Below are positions 43,030 to 50,812 of a stretch of 64,000 nucleotides of DNA, in pieces. Numbering within the stretch: the first letter of the stretch is position 1; every line of letters begins with the position of its first letter. Location: assembly GCA_000227505.4 (NCBI GenBank), contig AGIF02000001.1:268035-332034 (forward strand). Reading direction: 5' to 3'. The notes below the pieces were generated by a model that was not told the DNA's origin, made no database searches, and saw nothing but the letters and a program-made list of their open reading frames with translations. The DNA comes from a gamma proteobacterium HIMB55. Its GTDB lineage: Bacteria > Pseudomonadota > Gammaproteobacteria > Pseudomonadales > Halieaceae. Position numbers and translations under genes: made by a program.

Positions 43030-43062
43030 GAGCCTAGGCAGCAGACGCCACGTGGTGGCCAC

Positions 43063-43548
43063 TTACTGCTTGACGTTGTCTCTAACGATTCGGGCTTTAT
43101 CGCGTTGCCAGTCGCGCTGCTTCTCAGTGTCGCGCTTGTCATGCTGCTTCTTGCCTTGAGCAATAGCGATTTTCGCTTTTACCAAATGACCTTTCCAGTA
43201 AAGCGCAGTGCACACGCAGGTTTGGCCTTTTTGAGTCAATGCTTGGTTGATCTTTGCCAGCTCTTTTTTTTGCAGCAGTAGCTTGCGGGAGCGCGCCTTT
43301 TCAACAACGTAATGCGTTGAAACAGTATCTAAAGGCGTGACTTGGGCGCCCAACAAAAATGCTTCGCCTTTGGTCATCACGACAAAGGAATCGGTAAGCT
43401 GCACACGGCCTGCACGAAGCGCTTTCACTTCCCAGCCCATAAGGGATACACCCGCCTCGAACGTGTCGAGGAGGTGATACTCAAAACGCGCGCGTTTGTT
43501 TTGCGCGATCGTGTTATCCGAAGGTTTTTTTGTTTTACCTTTGCCCAT
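43063..43548 (-). CDS. smpB: SsrA-binding protein SmpB
   Basis: The 161-residue protein is SmpB throughout: NKRARFEYHLLDTFEAGVSLMGWEVKALRAGRV, FLLGAQVTPLDT, RKLLLQKKELAKI and the tail GKKQHDKRDTEKQRDWQRDKARIVR. It binds tmRNA and places it in the stalled ribosome's A site. The tmRNA gene lies 6 kb away on the same strand. The gene is divergent from the NSS transporter, whose start region overlaps only the upstream spacer. Confidence 0.97.
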   Translation of the reverse strand: MGKGKTKKPSDNTIAQNKRARFEYHLLDTFEAGVSLMGWEVKALRAGRVQLTDSFVVMTKGEAFLLGAQVTPLDTVSTHYVVEKARSRKLLLQKKELAKINQALTQKGQTCVCTALYWKGHLVKAKIAIAQGKKQHDKRDTEKQRDWQRDKARIVRDNVKQ

Positions 43549-43576
43549 CGCCGCATTATACGCATGGCGGACTTGG

Positions 43577-44941
43577 GTGTCTGATGTTTATAGTGAGCGT
43601 CTCAGCAAATGGAACATTGATTTGGACAACAACGTTCAAAAACCGTGGCGAGGACAAACCACTCTTATTCTGGCGCTGCTCGCGGTCGCGCTGGGGATGG
43701 GTAATGTCCTCCGGCTTCCCTACATCATTGGCGAGCAGGGCGGTGGCGCATTTCTGATCGTTTACTGCGCGGTGCTTTCAATCGTAGTGGGACCACTGCT
43801 GATTGCCGAGTTAACTCTGGGGAGTTTGGGGCGAGCATCACCGATGGGCTCGATCCAGTGGGTTGCATCCCTCGCAAGTCGAGACACGCGTTGGCGATGG
43901 ATCGGGGCGCTGCAAGCAGTGCTCGCATTTCTCGTTGCGACCTTGCTTTTAGTGCCCATCGTTATTGGTGTTGAAGCCGGGTACGCTATTTATCAAGGAG
44001 AGTGGGGTGCTGCCAGTGCGGGCGAGATTGTTGCTGCGCTGTCGGAGGTCGAGACGGCAGATCACCTCAGGATCTTGGCGCTGGTTATAGCGATCATTGT
44101 TTTCACTGCGCTCCCCGGTCCACAAGTGGTGCTGGCTGTTGTGGGTTGGCTTTTGGTGCCCGTCATTTTGGGGATGCTCTACGTTGCGCTGGGTTTTGCG
44201 TTTGATGTCGGTGATCTATCGGCTGCCAACGAGTGGCTATTCAAATACCGCCCTGAGCAGCTGTCCCAGCAAGGCGCTCTGACCGCTGCACTTGCGGCGC
44301 TCTCAACGCTTGGGGCGGGTGTTGGCGTTGGTCTCGTGTTTGGCAGTCGCTCTCCGCAGGGCTTGCCCCTCATACGGTCGGTCGTAGCCGTTGGCATTCT
44401 CGATACTGCCATTATGTTGGTAACAGCGATCGTTATTGTTGCGGTGACTGCCGCAGTCGATGTGGAGATGACCCAAGGCCTAGCCTTACTTGTAGTGTCC
44501 ATGCCCTATGCCTTTGTGAATCTTCCGACTGGAGAGTTGTACGGCATGTTGATCATGGCGTCGATTTTACTGTCTAGCCTTGCAGCGCTCATTGCGCTTA
44601 TCGAACCCATGGTTGCCATTTTGGCTCGCGAACTAGAGATACCTCGTCTGCTCGCCATGGGGGCTATCGCCATTGGGCTTTACGTCACCGCGTCGCTTGC
44701 GCTGACAGAGGCTGGCCTCAGACAGACCATAGACGGTTGGTTGGTCCCTATTTTGATTCCCTTTGTTTTGGGCATCACAGCATTCTTCACAGCTTGGCGG
44801 GTTCCGCGACCCATTTTGCGTGGTGAAAAGTATCGGGAGCCTTTCTCGCTTTTTTATGGATGGTTCCTATTACTTAGGTGGTTCGCCCCCGTATTGTGCT
44901 TTGCGCTGGGTATACTTACGCTCATGCGTGTATTGAGTTGA
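43577..44941 (+). CDS. Sodium-dependent transporter of the NSS/SNF family
   Basis: About 454 residues with eleven or twelve membrane segments. TM1 has the sodium-binding stretch ALLAVALGMGNVLRLPYIIGEQGGGAFLIVY of neurotransmitter-sodium symporters, followed by LLIAELTLGSLGRASPMG. Later, LSTLGAGVGVGLVFGSR marks the TM6 unwound region. Substrates in bacteria are amino acids, as for LeuT, Tyt1 and MhsT. I prefer GTG 43577 as start; TTG at about 43619 is nearer to TM1. A 12-base tandem repeat fills the space to ratA. Confidence 0.87.
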   Translation: MSDVYSERLSKWNIDLDNNVQKPWRGQTTLILALLAVALGMGNVLRLPYIIGEQGGGAFLIVYCAVLSIVVGPLLIAELTLGSLGRASPMGSIQWVASLASRDTRWRWIGALQAVLAFLVATLLLVPIVIGVEAGYAIYQGEWGAASAGEIVAALSEVETADHLRILALVIAIIVFTALPGPQVVLAVVGWLLVPVILGMLYVALGFAFDVGDLSAANEWLFKYRPEQLSQQGALTAALAALSTLGAGVGVGLVFGSRSPQGLPLIRSVVAVGILDTAIMLVTAIVIVAVTAAVDVEMTQGLALLVVSMPYAFVNLPTGELYGMLIMASILLSSLAALIALIEPMVAILARELEIPRLLAMGAIAIGLYVTASLALTEAGLRQTIDGWLVPILIPFVLGITAFFTAWRVPRPILRGEKYREPFSLFYGWFLLLRWFAPVLCFALGILTLMRVLS

Positions 44942-44987
44942 CGGGACTGTTGACGGAATAACTGACGGAACTATTTACGGGACTATT
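44940..44987 (+). repeat. Four imperfect 12-base tandem repeats ending at the ratA start codon
   Basis: The complete spacer between the NSS transporter stop and the ratA GTG is four units: GACGGGACTGTT, GACGGAATAACT, GACGGAACTATT, TACGGGACTATT. They fill exactly 48 bases with no conventional AGGAGG ribosome-binding site; each unit contains ACGG. Confidence 0.85.
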
Positions 44988-45431
44988 GTGGCAACCACCA
45001 TAAACAAAACGGCATTACTGCCGCACTCGGCCAAAACGATGTTTGATTTGGTGGCCGACATTGCGAGCTACCCTGAGTTTTTGCCGGGCTGCTCGGGCGC
45101 GCAGATTATTGAGCAGACGGAAAATGGTGTTGTCGGTAAGCTAGATCTTTCTAAGGCGGGCGTGACGCAGTCCTTCGTTACCCGCAATACCAACACTCCC
45201 TACACGTCGATCACGCTAGCTCTCGAGGATGGCCCGTTCGAGTCGCTGGGTGGTGAGTGGCGTTTTGATGCGCTTAGCGACGAAGCCTGTCGTGTATCGC
45301 TAGATCTAACGTTTCAATTACGATCCGGTCTGCTTAAGATGGCCGCCAGCCGCCTGTTCGAGTCAGTTGCTAACGACATGGTTGATGCGATGGTGAAGCG
45401 GGCGAATCAGTTACAAAAAGAAAAGGCGTAG
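44988..45431 (+). CDS. ratA: RatA, ubiquinone-binding START-like protein / ribosome association toxin family
   Basis: The 147-residue protein is of the Coq10/RatA START-like type: NKTALLPHSAKTMFDLVADIASYPEFLPGCSGAQI at the N-terminus and LTFQLRSGLLKMAASRLFESVANDMVDAMVKRA at the C-terminal helix. E. coli RatA blocks 70S assembly; eukaryotic Coq10 handles coenzyme Q. It begins with GTG 44988 and is followed six bases later by ratB, the conserved gammaproteobacterial pair near smpB and bamE. Confidence 0.93.
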   Translation: MATTINKTALLPHSAKTMFDLVADIASYPEFLPGCSGAQIIEQTENGVVGKLDLSKAGVTQSFVTRNTNTPYTSITLALEDGPFESLGGEWRFDALSDEACRVSLDLTFQLRSGLLKMAASRLFESVANDMVDAMVKRANQLQKEKA

Positions 45432-45437
45432 TAGCCC

Positions 45438-45743
45438 ATGTCTGACCCAATTGCCGTTGAAGTTGCTTATGCGCTCCCAGAAAAGCAGCGTATCGAGAAG
45501 CTAACTGTGCCGAAAGGAACGTCAGCCTTGGAGGCTGTTGAACGGGCTAACCTCGGGCGCTTCTTCGACGAGCTACCTGAACCATCAGCCATGAAGCTGG
45601 GTGTTTTCGGTAAAGCAGTACCGCCAACCCATGAGTTGTCTGATGGTGAGCGCGTGGAAATCTACAGGGACTTGCTGATTGATCCCAAGGCGGTGAGACG
45701 GGCTAGGGCAGAAAAGGCAAAAGCGGAGCGGGCCGAGTCTTAG
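45438..45743 (+). CDS. ratB: RnfH/RatB family ubiquitin-like protein
   Basis: The 101-residue protein with a beta-grasp fold: IAVEVAYALPEKQRIEKLTVPKGTSALEAVERANL, then LGVFGKAVPPTHELSDGERVEIYRDLLIDPKAVRR, the RnfH family signature. No function is firmly known. It is co-transcribed with ratA. Confidence 0.93.
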   Translation: MSDPIAVEVAYALPEKQRIEKLTVPKGTSALEAVERANLGRFFDELPEPSAMKLGVFGKAVPPTHELSDGERVEIYRDLLIDPKAVRRARAEKAKAERAES

Positions 45744-45748
45744 GTTTA

Positions 45749-45795
45749 TTTAGCGACTCGTCGCACTGATGGTTAGACCGGTGCGATGCGCTAAA
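45749..45795. repeat. Two-tier inverted repeat after ratB
   Basis: Outer arms TTTAGCG (45749-45755) and CGCTAAA (45789-45795) enclose inner arms TCGCAC (45761-45766) and GTGCGA (45781-45786) around a 14-base loop. It lies six bases after the ratB stop. It lacks a T-run, so it is either a structured 3' end or a cruciform/protein site rather than a simple terminator. Confidence 0.65.
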
Positions 45796-45931
45796 TTCTT
45801 TGAGCCTTCACTCACTGAGGCGTTTGGTGATTAGGGTACGCGGCGCAGGGGCCATTTATTTTGGCAACGCCTGATCCACCAGCTTCAAGCTGCAAGATTT
45901 TGGATCGCACCCAGCAGAGGCTTTCTTTGTT

Positions 45932-46342
45932 TTATGAAATCTCTTCTGAAGATTCCCCGGAGTCCTCAGCGGGTTCCTCGGGGTCAGGCTCAGGCCAGTT
46001 TTCACTGACGTAATCGCCCTCGACATCCACTAAAACGTCGTCCTCGAACACAACGGTGAGGCGTCGACGCAAAAGCGTGTCGTTGCCGCGTCGGACGACG
46101 CGAATGTAATCCCATCGTTCGTTATTGAACGTATCTTCAACAATAGGCGTTCCTAGCAGAAAGCGAACCTGCCGTCGGGTCATGTCAGGCTTGAGCTGAT
46201 CAACCATGTCCTGTTCGACGATGTTGCCCTGATCGATGTTGATCAGATACACGCCGGGGAAGCCAATGCCACTGCAGCCAGACAAAGTGACGGTGGACAA
46301 AAGAAGAGATAAACCGATGATCAGACGCGTTCGATACAACAC
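45932..46342 (-). CDS. bamE: Outer-membrane assembly lipoprotein BamE (SmpA/OmlA)
   Basis: 136 residues from GTG 46342, chosen because AGGAAAGG lies just upstream and it gives a short lipoprotein signal (LYRTRLIIGLSLLLSTVTLSGC). The BamE core follows: YLINIDQGNIVEQDMVDQLKPDMTRRQVRFLLGTPIVEDTFNNERWDYIR. The C-terminal tail is acidic (EPDPEEPAEDSGESSEE), longer than in E. coli. BamE supports the Bam complex that inserts outer-membrane proteins. It is divergent from fur across a 66-base spacer, the arrangement found in Pseudomonas. Confidence 0.94.
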   Translation of the reverse strand: MLYRTRLIIGLSLLLSTVTLSGCSGIGFPGVYLINIDQGNIVEQDMVDQLKPDMTRRQVRFLLGTPIVEDTFNNERWDYIRVVRRGNDTLLRRRLTVVFEDDVLVDVEGDYVSENWPEPDPEEPAEDSGESSEEIS

Positions 46343-46408
46343 AATGGCCTTTCCTGTTGATGGAGCGGCTGGCATCATAACTCTATTACCCGTCTTCGAG
46401 GAAATCTT

Positions 46409-46825
46409 GTGAGTAATCAAAACGTCGATCTTAAGCGTGCGGGCCTCAAAGTAACGCTTCCGAGGTTAAATATCCTCTCTATTTTGAGTGAATCTGCCGA
46501 TGAGGGAGCGCACCTCAGTGCCGAAGATGTTTACCAGCGATTGCGTGATGCGGGTGATGATGTTGGATTAGCGACGGTCTACCGCGTGCTGACACAGTTC
46601 GAAACCGCGGGCCTCGTTGAGCGACATAATTTTGAGTCCGGCCACTCAGTCTTTGAGTTGGCGAGCGATGACCATCACGACCATATGGTTGATGTTGATA
46701 CCAACGAAGTTATTGAGTTTGTGGACGCAGAAATTGAAGCTCGCCAGCACGCGATTGCGGCCGAGCAAGGCTACGAAATCATCGACCACTCACTCGTTCT
46801 ATACGTGCGTAAGAAGCGCTCGTAG
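46409..46825 (+). CDS. fur: Ferric uptake regulator Fur
   Basis: The 138-residue protein starts at GTG 46409 after CGAGGAA. It has the winged-helix domain (RAGLKVTLPRLNILSIL, LATVYRVLTQFETAGLVERHNFESGHSVFEL) and the metal-binding H-rich block DDHHDHMVDV. As in Pseudomonas Fur, the CxxC pair found in E. coli Fur (structural zinc) is replaced (VDVDTNEV), and the chain ends soon after VLYVRKKRS. It represses iron-uptake genes when Fe2+ is bound. Confidence 0.96.
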   Translation: MSNQNVDLKRAGLKVTLPRLNILSILSESADEGAHLSAEDVYQRLRDAGDDVGLATVYRVLTQFETAGLVERHNFESGHSVFELASDDHHDHMVDVDTNEVIEFVDAEIEARQHAIAAEQGYEIIDHSLVLYVRKKRS

Positions 46826-46951
46826 AGATAGGCTGAAAGCGTCACTTCGTGAGTAGGTAGTCTTTTCACGTTAACAGTTTTCAGAGATATCGCCGAAATC
46901 TCGTCTCAGTCCTGCTAGCGAAACTTCGACGTTGCTCAGCAGCCAGCGTGT

Positions 46952-48598
46952 TCAATCAGCCGCTAGTAATTCGCGCGCATTCTCTCGCGTCGCCTCGGTC
47001 ACAACAGCGCCACCTAACATTCGGCTTAATTCTTCGACGCGCTCATCACCTGAGAGGTAAGTGAGGCTGGTTGTCACGACCTCATCGCCGGCTTTGCTTA
47101 CTTGGATGTGCTTGTGTCCCTTGGCCGCCACTTGTGGCAGATGGGTGACGCAGAGGACCTGCACATTGGCCGAGAGCGTTCTCAACAATTTGCCCACCAC
47201 ATCAGCGACAGCACCGCCAACACCGACATCCACCTCATCGAAGATCATAGTGGGCGCTGTTGCCATATCAGCGACCGCGACTTGAAGGGCCAGCGAGATG
47301 CGAGACAGCTCACCGCCCGAGGCAACTTTGTTCAAAGGCCCCGGTTGGCTGCCCGGATTTGTCGCAATCCATATCTCAATTTCCTCGAGACCGCGAGGGT
47401 CGAGCTTGTCCGCATCCAACGGCAGAAAACCTATCTCTAGCTTGCAGCGCTCCATGGCCAACTGCGCGAGAAGATCCATGGCTCGGGAGGCGAGCGCTTT
47501 GCCGCCCGCAGCCCGCTTTTTACTTAGCGCGGTTGCAGCCTCGCCCCATTCGGTTTGTCGCTTGTCGATTTCCTTTTCCAGCTCATCAAGTCGCTGGTTT
47601 CCTTGCTCGAGTCCCTCGAGCTCGTCACTCAGGGTATTGAGGTGATCGGCGAGCGTCTCGGGTTGAATACGATGTTTGCGTGCCAGTGTGTAGGCGGTGT
47701 CCAGACGCTTTTCTATCTCTTGCAGCTTTTGCGGATCGAGCTCGATGCGGTCTAGATAACGCCGTAGCTCTGAAGCGGCTTCTTCAAGCTGAATCTGAGA
47801 CGAGGCCACCATGTCACGGCTCTCATCGATGCCGCTTCCGAGACGATCGTCGCTCAGCGCGGCAACTGAGGAGCGCAATTGATCCCCCAGTTGGGCACAC
47901 TGCTCAGACACGCCGTGCACCGTGTCCATGATCCAGTTTGCGTTGCTTAACAGCTTTTGCTCTGACTCCAGGGATTCGAGTTCGCCCTCGGTGAAGTTGA
48001 GCTCTAGTAATTCCTCGATCTGGTAGTTGAGAAGATCTCTCCGCTCCTCCAGCTCCTTACTCGATGAAGTCAGGGTTGCGAGTTCCTGCTTGAGTCCGCG
48101 GATTGCTTCTGCTTCGGATGCGACTGCGGAGGCTTCATTCGTAATTTCGGAGAACTCATCGAGAAGCTCGCGCTGCACTGCGCGACGAAGCAGGGACTGG
48201 TGCGCGTGCTGGCTGTGGATATCAACCAGCAACTCCCCCAGCTCGGTGCACTGAGAAAGCGTTGCTGGAGAGCCATTGATGAAGGCGCGGGAACGACCAT
48301 CCGAGGTCACCGTTCGTCGAATGAGACACTCGTGGCCCTCGAGCAGTGCGGCGCGCTCAAGCCAGGCCTGTGCGAGTGGCAAATGCTCCACTGAAAACAG
48401 CGCTGAGATCTCCGCACGATCTGCGCCGGCCCTTACAGCGCGGGCGTCAGCGCGATCCCCAATGCACAAGCCCAGGGCGTCGAGCATGATTGACTTGCCC
48501 GCGCCTGTCTCACCGGTCACGCAAGTCATACCGTTGTGCAGCTCGATATCAAGCCTTTGCACAATGGCGTAGTCGCGGATGGAGAGGTCGGTCAGCAT
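46952..48598 (-). CDS. recN: DNA repair protein RecN
   Basis: The 548-residue SMC-like ATPase has Walker A GETGAGKSI at the N-terminus, long coiled coils (about 150-370) and the C-terminal ABC signature LNKVASGGELSRISLAL with Walker B TMIFDEVDVGVGGAVADVVG. It acts early in double-strand-break repair, bridging ends. It is convergent with fur and divergent from hrcA. LexA regulation is usual for recN, but no clear CTGT-N8-ACAG box was found in the spacer by eye. Confidence 0.96.
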   Translation of the reverse strand: MLTDLSIRDYAIVQRLDIELHNGMTCVTGETGAGKSIMLDALGLCIGDRADARAVRAGADRAEISALFSVEHLPLAQAWLERAALLEGHECLIRRTVTSDGRSRAFINGSPATLSQCTELGELLVDIHSQHAHQSLLRRAVQRELLDEFSEITNEASAVASEAEAIRGLKQELATLTSSSKELEERRDLLNYQIEELLELNFTEGELESLESEQKLLSNANWIMDTVHGVSEQCAQLGDQLRSSVAALSDDRLGSGIDESRDMVASSQIQLEEAASELRRYLDRIELDPQKLQEIEKRLDTAYTLARKHRIQPETLADHLNTLSDELEGLEQGNQRLDELEKEIDKRQTEWGEAATALSKKRAAGGKALASRAMDLLAQLAMERCKLEIGFLPLDADKLDPRGLEEIEIWIATNPGSQPGPLNKVASGGELSRISLALQVAVADMATAPTMIFDEVDVGVGGAVADVVGKLLRTLSANVQVLCVTHLPQVAAKGHKHIQVSKAGDEVVTTSLTYLSGDERVEELSRMLGGAVVTEATRENARELLAAD

Positions 48599-48840
48599 AG
48601 GTTGTTTGTTGTCAGGGCTCTTTTATGGGTCGTTCTTTTATCGTGCTTAGAGTTGTGCTTTTAGCTCTTTATGTTGCCCATTCGTCGGCGTATCGATTTG
48701 CTGACGTCTGGATTTATATACCGACGTTATAGCTCAGCCATGGGAATTTCGGAACACCGCGATAGCGAATCATGCAAATCCTTTTCGTTCTTTTCGAGTC
48801 AGGTTCGGTGTGCTAAAACTCGATCTTGGGAGATCGATAC

Positions 48841-49875
48841 ATGGCATCTGAAGGTTTATCACCGCGGGCGGAGTCGCTGCTGAGGACACTCGTGGATATG
48901 CATATCCGCGAGGGACAGCCCGTGGGCTCAAAAGCCTTGCACGTGGAAAGCGGCATGTCGGTGAGCCCGGCAACCATTCGCAATGTCATGTCAGATCTTG
49001 AGGACCGCGGTTTCTTGTCCTCGCCTCACACGTCGGCAGGAAGAATACCGACGGCGCAGGGCTACCGGCTCTTCGTCGACAGCTTGTTGCAAATGAGCCC
49101 CATCGATGAGAACGCGATTCAGGCGCTCAGGAGCGAATTGAATCCGTCGCGGCCCTCGTCTGAACTCATTGCCTCTGCATCCAACTTGCTGACACAGGTA
49201 ACGTCACAAGCAGGCATCGTGACTGTCCCGAAGCAGAAGGCGTCGCAGCTCCGCCAAATCGAATTCTTGCCCCTTTCTGATTCGCGCGTGCTGGTGATCT
49301 TGGTGGTGAACGAAAAAGAAGTTCAAAACCGCGTCATCGAGCTGTCTCAACCGTTATCCGAGGAGCAGCTCAGGTCGGCAGCAGATTGGATAAATCGACG
49401 ATATGCCGGAAACGACCTCACTCACGTCAAGCAGCTATTGGTTGCTGAGATGGCCGAAGCGCGATCGCGGATTGATGAGCACCTCGAAGCAGCTTTACAG
49501 CTGGCCAAGGACGCCATGGATGTTGAAGACGCCCAGGATGAATATGTTGTTGCGGGGGAGCGTCGACTTCTTCAGCAGGCCTCGGCAGGAGACATGGATA
49601 AACTGCGTGAGCTTTTTGATGCCTTTGAACGCAAGCGGGACTTGCTCGAACTGCTAGATCGCTGCTCCCGCGCCGACGGAGTGCAGATCTTTATTGGCGA
49701 AGAGGCGGGGTACGAAGTGCTGGGTGACTACAGCGTTATTACAGCGCCGTACGCACAAGGTACGCAGCCTGTTGGTGTACTGGGTGTCATCGGCCCAACC
49801 CGCATGGCGTATGAGCGTGTCATCCCGCTGGTCGACATTACAGCAAGGTTACTGACCGCTGCGCTGTCGCGCTGA
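48841..49875 (+). CDS. hrcA: Heat-inducible transcription repressor HrcA
   Basis: 344 residues from ATG 48841 (GGAG upstream). The N-terminal winged helix reads LSPRAESLLRTLVDMHIREGQPVGSKAL and SVSPATIRNVMSDLEDRGFLSSPHTSAGRIPTAQGYRLFVD, followed by the GAF-like region and QIFIGEEAGYEVLGDYSVITAPYA...GVLGVIGPTRMAYERVIPLVD. HrcA represses chaperone genes at CIRCE elements in other bacteria. None was recognised in the spacers of this cluster, so its targets may lie elsewhere (for example groESL). Confidence 0.95.
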   Translation: MASEGLSPRAESLLRTLVDMHIREGQPVGSKALHVESGMSVSPATIRNVMSDLEDRGFLSSPHTSAGRIPTAQGYRLFVDSLLQMSPIDENAIQALRSELNPSRPSSELIASASNLLTQVTSQAGIVTVPKQKASQLRQIEFLPLSDSRVLVILVVNEKEVQNRVIELSQPLSEEQLRSAADWINRRYAGNDLTHVKQLLVAEMAEARSRIDEHLEAALQLAKDAMDVEDAQDEYVVAGERRLLQQASAGDMDKLRELFDAFERKRDLLELLDRCSRADGVQIFIGEEAGYEVLGDYSVITAPYAQGTQPVGVLGVIGPTRMAYERVIPLVDITARLLTAALSR

Positions 49876-50068
49876 CTCGGCACTTTTAGAGCCCATCTTC
49901 TAGAGCCCATTTTCCAAAGGATCCTAAAAACGATCCCGGTTGGAATCCACGTAGTTGTAAAACACATTTACTCTCGTGTTGTAGCTCCCATTTTTCTCGA
50001 TGAAAGTGCCAAGTTTTGTAGTGAGCGAACTCAAAACGTAAATATCCCCAAAAGTTGAAGGTTTTTGC

Positions 50069-50096
50069 CTTGAAAACCTAATTCAACGCCCCATCT
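50069..50096 (+). promoter_or_regulatory. Sigma-32 heat-shock promoter of grpE
   Basis: CTTGAAA (50069-50075), a 13-base spacer and CCCCATCT (50089-50096) match the RpoH consensus CTTGAAA-N11-16-CCCCATNT exactly. It lies 38 bases before the grpE ATG. Confidence 0.93.
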
Positions 50097-50134
50097 CCCC
50101 CATATCGAACAAAATGATTTGTGGGAGAACTTGC

Positions 50135-50695
50135 ATGTCGAGCGACAATAACGACATTCAAAACGACGAAGAGATGAACGCAGAGGTTGAGTCTGCTGAG
50201 ACTGAGGCTACCGACATCGAGACCGATGAGCTGTCTGAAGTTGAGGCACTTCAAGAGGAGGTAGCCATCGCCAAAGACGCGGCTTTGAGAGCACAGGCCG
50301 ATGCCATTAATGCTCAGCGTCGCGCAGAGATGGAAGTTGAGAAGGCGCGCAAGTTTGCACTCGAGCGCTTCGCACAAGATTTGCTGCCTGTGGTCGATAA
50401 CCTCGAGCGAGCGCTAGAAGCCTCTTCGGGATCAGACGCCGAAGGTATGTCAGCCGTGGTTGAGGGGGTTGAGCTGACCTTGAAGAGCTTGGTCGACGTG
50501 CTCTCGAAGAACGGCATCACGCCTGTAGATCCGCACGGTGAGCCTTTTGATCCTCAAGTTGCTCAGGCAATGAGCATGATCGAGAACCCCGATGTTGAAC
50601 CCAACACCGTCATTGCCGTGATGCAAAAAGGTTATGTGATAAATGACCGACTTTTGCGCCCCGCCATGGTCATGGTTTCGAAGGCTGCCTCGTAA
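50135..50695 (+). CDS. grpE: Nucleotide exchange factor GrpE
   Basis: 186 residues from ATG 50135, preceded by GGGAG. The acidic, helical N-terminus (about 1-50) leads to the coiled coil ([30 protein letters not shown]) and the C-terminal beta domain with [29 protein letters not shown] and [18 protein letters not shown]. It releases ADP from DnaK. The upstream promoter is of the sigma-32 type. dnaK follows with its own similar promoter. Confidence 0.96.
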   Translation: MSSDNNDIQNDEEMNAEVESAETEATDIETDELSEVEALQEEVAIAKDAALRAQADAINAQRRAEMEVEKARKFALERFAQDLLPVVDNLERALEASSGSDAEGMSAVVEGVELTLKSLVDVLSKNGITPVDPHGEPFDPQVAQAMSMIENPDVEPNTVIAVMQKGYVINDRLLRPAMVMVSKAAS

Positions 50696-50736
50696 GTTAG
50701 GGTCATAAATTTTTTCAACGCTTTTTGATGGGCGCG

Positions 50737-50764
50737 CTTGAAAAAAGAAGAGCAAGACCCATCT
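50737..50764 (+). promoter_or_regulatory. Sigma-32 heat-shock promoter of dnaK
   Basis: CTTGAAA (50737-50743), a 13-base spacer and ACCCATCT (50757-50764), one mismatch from CCCCATNT. It lies about 48 bases before dnaK and directly after grpE, which lets dnaK be induced separately. Confidence 0.87.
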
Positions 50765-50812
50765 ACAGAAACAAGATTAAGCGCCGGGTGTTCCCGGTTG
50801 TAGGAGAAAGAA

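Noticed and set aside
46409-46825. Damaged Fur lacking the metal CxxC
   Set aside because: Pseudomonas-type Fur proteins also lack these cysteines and are functional, so this is normal.
48599-48840. CIRCE operator or LexA box in the recN-hrcA spacer
   Set aside because: No matching inverted repeat could be seen on either strand.
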